From assembly GCF_022429625.1 (NCBI RefSeq), contig NZ_CP092483.1, positions 992,001 through 1,056,000 on the forward strand: 64,000 nucleotides of DNA. The letters run 5' to 3'. The notes under the pieces are model-generated. The model saw only the letters and a program-made list of their open reading frames with translations, searched no databases and was not told where the DNA came from. Both the position numbers and the translations under genes were made by a program. Position 1 is the first letter of the stretch. Each line of letters starts with the position of its first letter. The DNA comes from Devosia lacusdianchii (GTDB lineage: Bacteria; Pseudomonadota; Alphaproteobacteria; Rhizobiales; Devosiaceae). Below, piece by piece: positions 43,747 to 53,950 of this stretch.

Positions 43747-44934
43747 TCAGGTGCGTAAGTCGAGGTTGGACAGATCAAACTCCTCATGATGAGCCAGGGC
43801 GGCTGCACCGATCGCACATTCAAAGGCCCCGATCCTCGACACGGTCAGCAATGGCAGGCTCATCCCCGGCACCATGCGCCGCCTCAGCGGCCCGGTAATC
43901 CGCTCAACCACCGCATCGAGTACCGGCAGCATGGCCCCACCGAACACCACCTCATCGGGGTCGAAAATATTGGTGATATCGACCAGCCCTTCGGTCAAAT
44001 GGCCTGCCAGAGTGGCTACTGCCCGCTCAGCATCGGGGTCACCCTTCGCCAGCCCCGCCGCTACCTGTTCCGGCAGTTGGGGATCGGTCGCCGCCTCATC
44101 GACATCCCGATTGGTCGCGTAGCGCTGCAGTGCCTTCAGGTTCACAAAGGTTTCCATGCATCCGCGCTGCCCGCAACTGCACAGCGGCCCGTCAGCCGCT
44201 ATCCGCAAATGCCCGAACTCCGTGCCCAGCCCATTGCCCCCGCGCAGCAGTTTGTCATCGATGATGACAGCGCCACCGCAGCCAGTTCCGATCTTGAGGT
44301 AAACCACCACGCCGTGGTGCTGTCGTGGATCGGAATAAATGTGCCCAAACGCCGCCGCATTGGCGTTGTTCTCGACGTGGCAGGGCAGCTCGATCCGCGC
44401 CGCGATCAGCGCACTGAGGTTCACATCCTTCCACCCCAGAATTGGCAGGTTGATCACGTGCCCATCCCGCCGCACCAGCCCTGGCACGGTTACTCCAAGC
44501 GCCCTGATATTGTCGCGATAAGGGGGGCGCTGCCGTAACCCGGCGAGCTTGTCGGCTACCATCCCCACCACAGCTTCCGGCACCAGTCCTCGGTCGAACG
44601 GCATCTCGTCTGTCTCGGCCACACCTGCCGCCAGATCGAGCAGGGCAAAGCGCAGCACGCCCACCCCGATCTCCACGCCCAGAAAATAGGCTCCATTCGG
44701 CTCCAGCGCGATATCGATCCCCGGTCGCCCCACATCGCGCCGCTCAGCATTGCTTTCGCGCGCCTTCTCGCTGACCATGCCGCGCGCCAAAAGGTCGTCG
44801 ATCATCCCGGTAATCGAGGCCCGCGTCAGCGACAGCCGCCGCGCCAGTTCCGCCCGCGGCACGGGCCCGCTGACCCGCAAAATCCCCAGCAGCCGCCGCT
44901 CATTAATGTGCCGCACCAGCGACTGATTGGCCAT
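43747..44934 (-). CDS. ROK-family transcriptional repressor (NagC/XylR/Mlc type)
   Basis: 395 aa. N-terminal winged HTH (NQSLVRHINERRLLGILRVS then GPVPRAELARRLSLTRASIT) followed by a full ROK domain: GVEIGVGVLRFALLDLAAGV, VENNANAAAFGH, KIGTGCGGAVI and the zinc motif CSCGQRGCMET. The kinase aspartate position reads NNANA, so it is not expected to phosphorylate sugar. Divergent from the eight-gene operon starting at 45086 and probably its repressor; the shared intergenic region holds a good promoter. A truncated paralogue of its HTH is at 55022-55126. Confidence 0.92.
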   Translation of the reverse strand: MANQSLVRHINERRLLGILRVSGPVPRAELARRLSLTRASITGMIDDLLARGMVSEKARESNAERRDVGRPGIDIALEPNGAYFLGVEIGVGVLRFALLDLAAGVAETDEMPFDRGLVPEAVVGMVADKLAGLRQRPPYRDNIRALGVTVPGLVRRDGHVINLPILGWKDVNLSALIAARIELPCHVENNANAAAFGHIYSDPRQHHGVVVYLKIGTGCGGAVIIDDKLLRGGNGLGTEFGHLRIAADGPLCSCGQRGCMETFVNLKALQRYATNRDVDEAATDPQLPEQVAAGLAKGDPDAERAVATLAGHLTEGLVDITNIFDPDEVVFGGAMLPVLDAVVERITGPLRRRMVPGMSLPLLTVSRIGAFECAIGAAALAHHEEFDLSNLDLRT

Positions 44935-44988
44935 GTTTCCAGCTTCCGTGCCCGGCGAAAAATCACGTCAAGGTCTAGCCGCCGCATG

Positions 44989-45017
44989 TTGACAGCACAA
45001 CTCCGCAGCCATTATGT
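44989..45017 (+). promoter_or_regulatory. Sigma-70 promoter of the eight-gene sugar operon
   Basis: TTGACA at 44989-44994, exactly 17 bases, then TTATGT at 45012-45017: a consensus -35 and a good -10 box. About 70 bases before the ATG at 45086. AT-rich sequence right after the -10 (AAGTTAACAAATTAT) is a candidate binding place for the divergent ROK repressor. Confidence 0.65.
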
Positions 45018-45085
45018 TTCCTAAGTTAACAAATTATCGAGCCGCCCGGCAATGGCGTCTTCGACCAGCGGCGGGAGCACGTCGA

Positions 45086-46162
45086 ATGCCCAAAAAGCAG
45101 GAGCGGTTGTTACGCGTGGGCGTATTGGGCTGCGGAGCCATCGCACAGGCGGCGCATTTCGAAAGCTGCACCAAGGCCGCCAATGCCGACCTCTACGCCA
45201 TCTGCGACGTCGCCGACGATCTGCGCCACCGCATGGCGGCAACCCACGCCCCGCAAAAAGACTTCGCCGACTACGACGCCATGCTGGCCGATCCAGACCT
45301 AGAAGCCGTCATCATCGCCACCTCCGACGCCTTCCACGTCCCCGCCGCCATCAAGGCGCTCGAAGCCGGCAAGCACGTACTCTGCGAAAAGCCGCTGGCG
45401 ACCAGCGTCGAGGAAGCTGAGAGCCTGCGAACCGCCGTCGCCACCAGTGGCAAGTTGGTTCAGGTCGGCCATATGAAGCGGTTCGATCCCGGCCTCGAAG
45501 CCGCGAAATCCTTCATCACCGATCGCATGGGCGAGATGGTGGCTCTCAAGGCCTGGTATTGCGACAGCACTCATCGCTACCCCATGACCGACGCCGTCCA
45601 ACCTCTGATCGTCGCCAGCACCGCCGCCCGCAAGCCGCCCGAAAATCCCAAGGCCGATCTCGACCGCTATTACATGCTCGCCCATGGCAGTCATCTGGTC
45701 GACACGGCCCGCTATTTCGCCGGCGATATCGTCGCCGTCGATGCCCGCCTCTCCAACCGCGCCGGCATGCGCTGCTGGTTCGTCGATGTCGAATTCGCCA
45801 ATGGTGTCCTTGGCCACCTCGATCTCACCGTCGCCGTCCGCATGGATTGGCACGAGGGCTTCCAGATCTATGGCCAGAACGGCTCCATCCTCGGCAAGAC
45901 CTATAACCCCTGGTACTACAAGAGCAGCGAGGTCGACATCTTCGACGAAGCCACCGGCGCCAGTTCGCGCGTCCTTGGTGCTGACGGCCATTTCTATCGC
46001 CGGCAGCTCGAAGGCTTCGCCGCCGCCATCCTCGATGGCGCGCCGATGACCGGCGCCGATGTGGAAGACGGCATCGCCTCCGTCCGCGCCATGGTCGCCA
46101 TTGCCCACTCGGCCCGAACCGGAAAACCCGTCCGCCTCGCCGACGTATCGGGCGCCCTCTGA
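45086..46162 (+). CDS. Gfo/Idh/MocA-family oxidoreductase
   Basis: 358 aa from ATG 45086, which has GGGAG eight bases upstream. N-terminal Rossmann fold RVGVLGCGAIAQAAHFE, the EKP motif E101-K102-P103 (HVLCEKPLATSVEEAE) holding the catalytic-region lysine, then the C-terminal alpha/beta domain (GHMKRFDPGLEAAKSFITDR; WYCDSTHRYPMTDAV). Family members oxidise or reduce a hydroxyl of sugars, inositols or sugar acids with NAD(P). First gene of the operon; its stop overlaps the start of the next (TGATG). Substrate unknown. Confidence 0.92.
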   Translation: MPKKQERLLRVGVLGCGAIAQAAHFESCTKAANADLYAICDVADDLRHRMAATHAPQKDFADYDAMLADPDLEAVIIATSDAFHVPAAIKALEAGKHVLCEKPLATSVEEAESLRTAVATSGKLVQVGHMKRFDPGLEAAKSFITDRMGEMVALKAWYCDSTHRYPMTDAVQPLIVASTAARKPPENPKADLDRYYMLAHGSHLVDTARYFAGDIVAVDARLSNRAGMRCWFVDVEFANGVLGHLDLTVAVRMDWHEGFQIYGQNGSILGKTYNPWYYKSSEVDIFDEATGASSRVLGADGHFYRRQLEGFAAAILDGAPMTGADVEDGIASVRAMVAIAHSARTGKPVRLADVSGAL

Positions 46163-46983
46163 TGCGGCTCGGTATCTTCGCCAAGACCTTCCCCGGTAGC
46201 GATCCGGCCACCGTTCTCGCCCAGGCACAGGCTGCCGGCTTCGATGCGGTGCAATACAACATGGCCTGCTCCGGCCTGCCATCGCTGCCCGACACCATCA
46301 GCCCTGCCCAGGCGGCGGCTGTGCGCGACGCCGCGGCCCAGACGGGCCTCGCTATCGCCGCCGTTTCCGGCACCTACAACATGATCCACCCCGATCCGGC
46401 CGTTCGCGCCACCGGCCTCGTCCATCTCGAAGTGCTGGCCGCCGCAGCAGCCACCATGGGCAGCCGCCTCATCACCCTCTGCACCGGCACGCGCGATCCC
46501 GACGATCAATGGCGCGGCCACCCCGACAATACCTCGCCCGATGCCTGGAGCGACCTACTGGCCGAAATGGGCAAGGCCGTCGCTATCGCCGAGCGCTACG
46601 ACATACGCCTGGGCATCGAGCCCGAACTCTCCAATGTCGTCGATTCCGCCGTCCGCGCCCGCCAATTGCTCGATACGATCGCCAGCCCCAGGCTCGCCAT
46701 CGTGCTGGACCCGGCCAATCTCTTTGAGCATTCCAGCCTCGCCGAACAGCGCGATACCATCTCTCGCGCCATCGACCTCCTCGCCGACCGCATCGTCATG
46801 GTCCACGCCAAGGACCGCACCGTCGATGGCGCCTTCACCGCCGCCGGCACCGGCGTCCTCGACTATCGCCACTATATCGGCCGCCTGCGCGCCATCGGTT
46901 TTGCCGGCGACGTCGTCACCCACGGCCTCACGGCTGCCGAGGCGCCCGCCGTCGCCCGCTTCCTGCGCCAAGCCCTGCAATGA
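46162..46983 (+). CDS. TIM-barrel sugar isomerase/epimerase (xylose-isomerase-like)
   Basis: 273 aa of the AP-endonuclease-2/xylose-isomerase-like TIM barrel. Metal-site residues are seen in LGIEPELSNVVDSAVRA (Glu), LAIVLDPANLFE (Asp) and RIVMVHAKDR (His), ending with TGVLDYRHYIGRLRAIGFAG. Such enzymes epimerise or isomerise ketoses or keto-inositols, often together with a Gfo/Idh/MocA enzyme in a keto-sugar route. Start overlaps the preceding stop; its stop overlaps the hydrolase start by ATGA. Confidence 0.88.
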   Translation: MRLGIFAKTFPGSDPATVLAQAQAAGFDAVQYNMACSGLPSLPDTISPAQAAAVRDAAAQTGLAIAAVSGTYNMIHPDPAVRATGLVHLEVLAAAAATMGSRLITLCTGTRDPDDQWRGHPDNTSPDAWSDLLAEMGKAVAIAERYDIRLGIEPELSNVVDSAVRARQLLDTIASPRLAIVLDPANLFEHSSLAEQRDTISRAIDLLADRIVMVHAKDRTVDGAFTAAGTGVLDYRHYIGRLRAIGFAGDVVTHGLTAAEAPAVARFLRQALQ

Positions 46984-47786
46984 GCCTGCAGCGCCACACC
47001 ATGCAGCGCGATGGCCTGGATCTGGCTTGGTACGACACCGGCGGTCCGGGTGTGCCTGTTGTCTTCCAGCACGGCCTTTGCGGTGATGCCCGCCAGACTG
47101 CCGAAGCCTGTCCCTTGGGCCACCGCCTCATCACCCTCGAATGCCGCGGCCATGGCGCGTCCCAGCCGGGCAATCCCGATCAGTTCAGCATCAAGACCTT
47201 CGCCGACGACATTGCCGCCCTGATCGAACAGCTCACCCTCGGTCCTCTGATCGTCGGCGGCATTTCCATGGGCGCGGCCATCGCCACGCGGCTGGCTGTC
47301 ACTCGCCCCGAACTGGTTCGCGCCCTTGCTCTGGTCCGCCCGGCCTGGGTCACCGAGGCCGCCCCGCCCAATCTGCAGCCCAATGCAGAAGTAGGCGCAC
47401 TGCTCTCCCGTCTGCCGCCTGATGCGGCACGCGAGGCCTTTGCGGCCAGTTCGACCCACGCACGTCTGGCAGCCGACGCGCCTGATAATCTCGTGTCGCT
47501 CCTCAGCTTCTTCCAGCGCGAGCCCATCGCTATCACCGCCGCTTTGCTGCAAGCCATTGCCGCAGACGGCCCCGGCGTCACCGAAGCCGATCTCGCTCGC
47601 CTGAATATCCCGGCCCTGGTCATCGGCACCGGTCAGGATGCCATCCACCCATGGACGATGGCCGAGCAACTGGCTGCGCTCATCCCCGGCGCAAATCTGC
47701 GTCAGGCCACGCCCAAAGCTATCGACAAATCCCGCTATCTCGCGGACCTTCATTCGGCGCTCGGCGCCTTCTTCGAGGATATCTGA
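46980..47786 (+). CDS. Alpha/beta-fold hydrolase
   Basis: 268 aa. Oxyanion HG motif in VVFQHGLCGD, nucleophile elbow G-I-S96-M-G, likely acid D220 in GTGQDAIHP and likely base H258 near the C-terminus (ADLHSALGAF). It could open a lactone or cleave an ester of the sugar substrate. No signal peptide, so it acts in the cytoplasm. Translationally coupled to both neighbours. Confidence 0.85.
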   Translation: MSLQRHTMQRDGLDLAWYDTGGPGVPVVFQHGLCGDARQTAEACPLGHRLITLECRGHGASQPGNPDQFSIKTFADDIAALIEQLTLGPLIVGGISMGAAIATRLAVTRPELVRALALVRPAWVTEAAPPNLQPNAEVGALLSRLPPDAAREAFAASSTHARLAADAPDNLVSLLSFFQREPIAITAALLQAIAADGPGVTEADLARLNIPALVIGTGQDAIHPWTMAEQLAALIPGANLRQATPKAIDKSRYLADLHSALGAFFEDI

Positions 47787-47787
47787 A

Positions 47788-48477
47788 ATGCCCAGCACCA
47801 CCTGGCTCGCCGATCTGCCGCGCCATCGCCTGCTTGCCGAATATTCCATGTGGTCGGCCGATCTCATTCGCCTCGCCGATGATCTCGCTCGTATCGAACC
47901 ACATGCCGATATCCTCCACATCGACGTGGCCGACGGGCATTTCGCCCCGGCTTTGCTGTTCTTCCCCGATCTCGTGATGCGCATCCGCAGTGCCACCGAG
48001 AAGCCCATCCACGTCCACCTGATGGCCGCCGATGCCATTCTGCTCGACCAGATCGCCCAATTTGCCGATGCCGGCGCTGACCTCATCAGCATCCATGTGG
48101 AAAACGCCAAGGTAGCCGACGACGCCCTGGCCATGCTCGACGAGCGCGACGTCGCCGCCGGCATGGTCGCCCGCATCGAAACGCCAGTTGCCGAGTTGGC
48201 GCCCTATCTCGACCGCCTCGATTTCGTCACCCTGCTGGGCACCGCCATTGGCGTCAAAGGGCAGGGGCTCGATCCCACTGCTGGCGACCGCCTGCGCGAG
48301 GCCAGGCGGCTGATCGCTGCAAGCGGCCGCTCGATCGTGCTGGCCGCCGATGGTGGCATTCGCGACACCACAGTGCCCATCCTGCGCGCCGCCGGTGCTG
48401 AGACTGTCGTCATGGGCTCACTGGCCTTCGGCGCCCCCGACCTGCCGGCCCGCATGGCCTGGCTGCACGCGCTTTGA
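47788..48477 (+). CDS. Ribulose-phosphate 3-epimerase family protein (Rpe/AlsE-like)
   Basis: 229 aa from ATG 47788, one base after the hydrolase stop; the frame is open upstream but only as shadow. TIM barrel with the Rpe signature HIDVADGHFAPALLF, IHVHLMAADAI, metal-site histidines and aspartates, and LAADGGIRDTTVPILRAAGA then ETVVMGS for phosphate binding. Residues around the active site diverge from housekeeping Rpe, and the neighbouring ROK kinase recalls the allose pathway (AlsK kinase, AlsE allulose-6-phosphate 3-epimerase). It probably epimerises a ketose 6-phosphate at C3. Confidence 0.87.
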   Translation: MPSTTWLADLPRHRLLAEYSMWSADLIRLADDLARIEPHADILHIDVADGHFAPALLFFPDLVMRIRSATEKPIHVHLMAADAILLDQIAQFADAGADLISIHVENAKVADDALAMLDERDVAAGMVARIETPVAELAPYLDRLDFVTLLGTAIGVKGQGLDPTAGDRLREARRLIAASGRSIVLAADGGIRDTTVPILRAAGAETVVMGSLAFGAPDLPARMAWLHAL

Positions 48478-48478
48478 A

Positions 48479-49387
<909 letters not shown>

Positions 49388-49485
49388 TTTTACGCGAGCA
49401 AACTTATTTATTGACGAACCGAAGCTTCATGGCCTAGCGTCCACTGACCCAGAAGCACATGAACGTGCCGGGCAGGAGGACATTC

Positions 49486-50214
49486 ATGAGCGAAAATCTT
49501 GCTGGCAAAGTCGTGCTGGTCACCGGCGCCAGCTCGGGTATCGGCCGCGCCCTGGCGCTGACTCTGGCCGATGCAGGCGCCAAACTCGCCCTCGTTGGCC
49601 GCTCACAGGCGCGCCTGCAAGAGGTCGCGGACCAGGTCGGTAGCGACGCCCTGGTCATTCCCGCCGACCTGTCCAACCCGGCAGCGGTGGACGATGCGGC
49701 CGCCACGACACTGGCCCATTTCGGTCGTGTCGACATCCTCCTCGCCAACGCCGGCCTCTATATTCCCGGCGACGTCGTCGATGGCGATGCCGGCGCCTGG
49801 GACGCCATGCTGCAGGTCAACGTCAACAGCGTCTTCCGCCTCGTCCGCGCCCTGCTGCCGCAGATGGTCGAACGGCAGTCGGGCCACATCGTCGTCACCA
49901 GCTCGATTTCCGGCCATCAAGCCATCCAATGGGAGCCAATCTATTCGGCCTCCAAACACGCTATTCAGTCCTTCGTCCACGGTCTGCGCCGGCAGGTGGC
50001 GCCGCACAATGTCCGCGTCGGGGAGGTGTCTCCGGGCATCGTGCTCAACGAACTCTGGGGTTATGACGATCCTGCTGCCATCGCCAGCAAGGTCGCCGCC
50101 CGCGAAGGCCTGCGCTCCGAAGATGTGGCCGACGCCGTGCTTTACATGCTGACCCGCCCGGCCCACGTCACCATTCGCGATCTCGTTATCCTGCCGCAGA
50201 ACCAGGATATCTGA
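49486..50214 (+). CDS. SDR oxidoreductase, ribitol-dehydrogenase-like
   Basis: 242 aa from ATG 49486 with AGGAGG six bases upstream; an ATG at 49459 is also in frame but has no such site. TGASSGIG, NAG, and catalytic S140, Y153, K157 at the same positions as in the SDR at 8853-9581. Shared blocks: WEPIYSASKHAIQSFVHGLR and a C-terminus VTIRDLVILPQNQDI. It is thus a paralogue of the ribitol dehydrogenase-like enzyme, probably oxidising a polyol or ketose. Its C-terminal part is also matched by a fragment at 55320-55405. Confidence 0.88.
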   Translation: MSENLAGKVVLVTGASSGIGRALALTLADAGAKLALVGRSQARLQEVADQVGSDALVIPADLSNPAAVDDAAATTLAHFGRVDILLANAGLYIPGDVVDGDAGAWDAMLQVNVNSVFRLVRALLPQMVERQSGHIVVTSSISGHQAIQWEPIYSASKHAIQSFVHGLRRQVAPHNVRVGEVSPGIVLNELWGYDDPAAIASKVAAREGLRSEDVADAVLYMLTRPAHVTIRDLVILPQNQDI

Positions 50215-50217
50215 CCC

Positions 50218-51915
50218 ATGGACCGCTACGACTACGTCATTGTCGGCGGTGGCGCCGCCGGCTGCGTTCTCGCCAACCGGCTCTCCGAAGATCCCGACAT
50301 CCAGGTCGCCCTGGTCGAAGCTGGTCCGGATCGCAATGCTCGCAAGGCCATCGTCCGCATTCCGCTTGCCATGGTCACTTTCATGGCTCCGGCGCTGGCC
50401 TTTCTTGGTGGGCCCAAATTCATGTCGTGGTTCGAGACCGAGCCCGAACCCGGCCTGCAGGGCCGGCAGATCGCGCTGCCCCGCGGTCGGGGCATGGGCG
50501 GCAGCACCAATGTCAACGGCCAGATCTATATCCGTGGCCAACGCGAGGATTTCGACCACTGGCGCGACCTCGGCAATACCGGCTGGGGATATGATGATCT
50601 GCTGCCCTATTTCCGCAAGCTCGAACGCTTCGAAGCGCTGGTCGATCCCACGACAGGCAAAATGGATTTCGCCGGCAGGCCGCTGGCTGACCAGATCGAT
50701 CCCCAGTTTCACGGCATCGATGGTCCGCTCAACATTGCACCTCTGCGAAGCGTCAATCCCCTGGCCCGCCTCTACCTCGAAGCTGCCCGATTGGCCGGCC
50801 TGAAACTCAACCCTGATTTCAATGGCGCCACCCAGGCCGGCGCCGGTCTCTATACCTTCACCCAGCGCAACGGTCAGCGCGTCACCGCCGAAGGCGCCTA
50901 TCTCGATCCGGTGCGTCATAGGCCCAATCTGCATGTCCTGAGCGATCGCAAGGTCACCAGAATCCTGATGGACGGCAAACGCGCCACCGGCATTGCCTGG
51001 ACCAGCGCGACAGGGCAGGGCACCATCGCCGCCGGCGAAGTCATCCTCTCGGCCGGCTCCTTCGTCTCGCCGCATCTGCTCATGCTTTCGGGCATCGGCG
51101 ACGCGGCGCAATTGCGACGCCACGGCATCGAAATGGTCCAGCACCTGCCCGGTGTCGGCGAGAACCTGCAGGACCATCTCGACGTCACGCTGGAATACCG
51201 CGCCAAATCGACGGCGCCCTACGGCATTTCCTGGCGCGCTTTGCCGCGCAATGTCCTCCACGTCCTCGATTGGCTATTCCGCCGTCGCGGCCTCTTCGCT
51301 TCCACCACTGGCGAAGGCGGCGCCTTCGTCTCCACCGTCCCCGGCCAAAGTCGTCCCGACATCCAGCTGTTCTTCTGCACCGCCATTGGCAATACCCAAA
51401 ATGCTGGCGGTTTCACCGGCCACGGCTTTCTCATGCATGTCTGCCAGCTTCGCCCCGGCAGCGTCGGGCGCCTGCAACTGAAAAGTGCTGATCCCGCCGA
51501 AAAGCCGTCCATACTCTACAACTTCTTTCGCGGCGACAGCACCATGGACGCCCTACGCGCCGGCGTCCGCATCGCCCGCAACATTATTGCGCAGTCGCCG
51601 TTCCGGCCGCATCTCGATCGCGAAGTCGATCCGGGCCCCGACGAGCAAAGTGATGGCGCGCTCGATGCCTTCATCCGCCGCACTGTCGGCACGCTCTTCC
51701 ACCCGGTCGGCACCTGCGCCATGGGCACCGGTCCCGACGCGGTCGTCGACCCCGCCACACTTCGGGTGCATGGTGTAGAGGGCCTGCGAGTCATCGACGC
51801 CTCGATTATGCCCACCATTGTCTCGGCCAATACCGTGGCCGCCACTTACTGCATCGCTGAAAAGGGCGCTGACCTGATCCGCGCCGGAACTACCAAGGGA
51901 GCATCACATGGCTGA
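50218..51915 (+). CDS. GMC-family FAD oxidoreductase
   Basis: 565 aa flavoenzyme of the choline/glucose dehydrogenase family. FAD dinucleotide motif DYVIVGGGAAGCVLANRL, second signature GMGGSTNVNGQIYIRG, PROSITE-like GAGEVILSAGSFVSPHLLMLSG and the catalytic histidine H495 in FHPVGTCAMG, with NTVAATYCIAEKGADL at the end. No Tat or Sec signal, so cytoplasmic or peripheral. It would oxidise an alcohol group with electrons passed to quinone or oxygen. Starts three bases after the SDR stop and overlaps the next SDR gene by eight bases. Confidence 0.92.
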   Translation: MDRYDYVIVGGGAAGCVLANRLSEDPDIQVALVEAGPDRNARKAIVRIPLAMVTFMAPALAFLGGPKFMSWFETEPEPGLQGRQIALPRGRGMGGSTNVNGQIYIRGQREDFDHWRDLGNTGWGYDDLLPYFRKLERFEALVDPTTGKMDFAGRPLADQIDPQFHGIDGPLNIAPLRSVNPLARLYLEAARLAGLKLNPDFNGATQAGAGLYTFTQRNGQRVTAEGAYLDPVRHRPNLHVLSDRKVTRILMDGKRATGIAWTSATGQGTIAAGEVILSAGSFVSPHLLMLSGIGDAAQLRRHGIEMVQHLPGVGENLQDHLDVTLEYRAKSTAPYGISWRALPRNVLHVLDWLFRRRGLFASTTGEGGAFVSTVPGQSRPDIQLFFCTAIGNTQNAGGFTGHGFLMHVCQLRPGSVGRLQLKSADPAEKPSILYNFFRGDSTMDALRAGVRIARNIIAQSPFRPHLDREVDPGPDEQSDGALDAFIRRTVGTLFHPVGTCAMGTGPDAVVDPATLRVHGVEGLRVIDASIMPTIVSANTVAATYCIAEKGADLIRAGTTKGASHG

Positions 51916-52675
51916 CTTCGCTGGCAAGGTCGCATTGGTCACCGGCACCACCGGCATCGGTCGCGCCATCGCCCTCAAGCTCGCCGCTGAGGGCGCAAAA
52001 GTCATGGCTCTGGGGATCGACATCGCGGGTAATGCCGCCCTGACCGCCGATGGCTATATCGCCGTGCGCCTCACCGACGTATCGGTCCCTGATGACGTCG
52101 AAGCGGCCATCGCCGACACCGTCGCCCGCTTCGGCGGCCTCGACGTTATTATCAATTCCGCTGCCGTTCATCCGTATGGTGACTGTGTGACCACCGACCC
52201 CGCCACCTTTGCCCATTGCCTCGCCGTCAACGTGGGTTCGATCCATCTCACCGCCCATTTCGGCGTGCCCCATCTACGCCAGCGCGGCGGCGGCAGCATC
52301 GTCAATATCTCAAGCGTTCAAGGCCATGCCTGCCAGCAAAACGTGGCGGCCTACGTGGCATCCAAAGGCGCCATCCATGCGATGACCCGCGCCATGGCCC
52401 TCGATTTCGCTGGCGACCACATCCGCGTCAATTCCATCAGCCCCGGCTCGATCCGCACGCCGATCCTCGCTCGGGCCGCCAGGCTCAACGACCCCGACGC
52501 CGATATAGACGCCGCTTTCGCCCGCTACGGGGCAGCCCATCCCCTGGGCCGCATTGGCGAGCCCGAGGAAGTGGCCGAACTGGCCGCCTTCCTCGCGTCC
52601 CATCGCGCCGCTTTCATCACCGGGGCAGATCACCGCATCGATGGTGGCCTGACATCAGGAATTGCCGTGCGCTAA
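51908..52675 (+). CDS. SDR oxidoreductase with a shortened cofactor loop
   Basis: 255 aa. Catalytic S136, Y149 and K153 are intact (NISSVQG; YVASKGAI), and the C-terminus FITGADHRIDGGLTSG is a classical SDR end. The cofactor loop reads V-T-G-T-T-G-I-G, one residue shorter than the usual TGxxxGxG, and the NNAG motif is NSAA. It may still bind NAD(P) but with altered geometry. Last gene of the plus-strand operon. Its 3' end overlaps the 3' end of the convergent GatZ-like gene by 21 bases. Confidence 0.88.
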   Translation: MADFAGKVALVTGTTGIGRAIALKLAAEGAKVMALGIDIAGNAALTADGYIAVRLTDVSVPDDVEAAIADTVARFGGLDVIINSAAVHPYGDCVTTDPATFAHCLAVNVGSIHLTAHFGVPHLRQRGGGSIVNISSVQGHACQQNVAAYVASKGAIHAMTRAMALDFAGDHIRVNSISPGSIRTPILARAARLNDPDADIDAAFARYGAAHPLGRIGEPEEVAELAAFLASHRAAFITGADHRIDGGLTSGIAVR

Positions 52676-53950
52676 GGTCCTGGCAGATCGGGCGTACAAG
52701 TCGATTTGCTGCCGGATCGCCAGCAGCAGCAGTGACCGCGCATCGGTCGCGTGACCATCGATTGCTACGGCGCTGTGCAGGTTGCCGAGGAACTGGCTGA
52801 TCAGCGGCATTGGAATGGTGCTGCTCCCCAAGGCTGCCATCAGACGGTTGACGGCAGAAACGGCATCCGGATGCGGCCAATAATATCTGATGCGGTCCGA
52901 ATAACTGAAATGGCGCTGCACCCGCAGAGCAGCATCACCGCCGTGGTAATATTTCTGCCAATGCTGCGGTTCGCGCAGCATCAGCTCCTCCATGGCCAGA
53001 GCCACCGTCTGTCGCGGGGATAGCACGCCCAGCGCGACTGCAACCTGATCGAGCCCATAAATTGCTTCGCGTAGGGCGAAAGTGAGGGCCGGGCCGACCT
53101 TGAGGATGGAAAAGCCATCTGCAACCAGGGCCGAGAGCGCGGTTTCGGGCTGGTAGTCGGTTGAATGGGCCTCGAAGACGAACTGTGGTGCCTGCTGCAA
53201 GACGTCGCTCAGGGCTCGCGCCTTGGCGGGTTCATAGACCACCACATCCTCATTGCCGAATTCGACGCCCGGCTGCACCACAACGCCGACCACGCGGGAG
53301 AATGGATCACTAAGCCCGCGTGCTGCGAACGCCCTGCGGTGCACTTCGATCGTATCCAAGGCAGCGGCGGGCTTGGTGACCTGCAGGTGATCGAGAGCTT
53401 CCAGCGCACCACCGGGAACGGGCACTTCGGTGCCGATGATATAGACCGGCTTTTCACCGCCGGCGGGCAAGGCACTTTCGGCGGCTTGCGCCAGAAACGC
53501 CGCCCGTTCGGCCGTCACGTCATCCGGCAAGGCGACAGGCTCCGCCGCGCAGCCCATGCTGGTATCGAGATGCAGCTTGGTGAAGCCGGCCGCAGCAAAA
53601 GCTGCGATCATCACCCGCGATTTTTCCATCGCCTCGTCGGCTGGCAAATGCTTCCAGGGATTGGGACCGAGATGGTCGCCGCCCAGGATCAGCTTGCCGG
53701 TATCGAAACCGACCTTCGCCGCGATTGCCTCCACGAATTGGCGAAAGTCGAGCGGGGTCATCCCGGTATAGCCACCATCCTGGTTGACCTGATTGCAGGT
53801 CGCCTCGATGAGCACAGCATGCCGGTTCTCGCGACCGGCGAGCAGCGCGCTCTCGACTACCAGAGGATGCGCCGAACAGATTGAGACGATGCCGACACGC
53901 TCGCCTGCACGGTGTTGCCGGGGCAGGTCCAATAGCATGGCGGTGCTCAT
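52655..53950 (-). CDS. GatZ/KbaZ-family protein, probable tagatose-6-phosphate 4-epimerase
   Basis: 431 aa from ATG 53950, overlapping the PfkB stop (ATGA). Family-typical stretches: GERVGIVSICSAHPLVVESA, LIEATCNQVNQDGGYTGMTP, ILGGDHLGPNPWKHLP, FTKLHLDTSMGCAAEP, YIIGTEVPVPGGA and RIRYYWPHPDA. Classical GatZ/KbaZ is a non-catalytic helper of the GatY/KbaY aldolase, but no GatY/KbaY gene is in the window. In Agrobacterium a GatZ homologue paired with a PfkB tagatose kinase was shown to be a D-tagatose-6-phosphate 4-epimerase giving fructose 6-phosphate; this gene pair has the same composition. Assignment by analogy. Confidence 0.85.
   Translation of the reverse strand: MSTAMLLDLPRQHRAGERVGIVSICSAHPLVVESALLAGRENRHAVLIEATCNQVNQDGGYTGMTPLDFRQFVEAIAAKVGFDTGKLILGGDHLGPNPWKHLPADEAMEKSRVMIAAFAAAGFTKLHLDTSMGCAAEPVALPDDVTAERAAFLAQAAESALPAGGEKPVYIIGTEVPVPGGALEALDHLQVTKPAAALDTIEVHRRAFAARGLSDPFSRVVGVVVQPGVEFGNEDVVVYEPAKARALSDVLQQAPQFVFEAHSTDYQPETALSALVADGFSILKVGPALTFALREAIYGLDQVAVALGVLSPRQTVALAMEELMLREPQHWQKYYHGGDAALRVQRHFSYSDRIRYYWPHPDAVSAVNRLMAALGSSTIPMPLISQFLGNLHSAVAIDGHATDARSLLLLAIRQQIDLYARSARTLAHGNS

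Noticed and set aside
49603..51261. 552-codon open frame antisense to the SDR and GMC genes
   Set aside because: Shadow of two well-supported genes; no ribosome site or recognisable protein.
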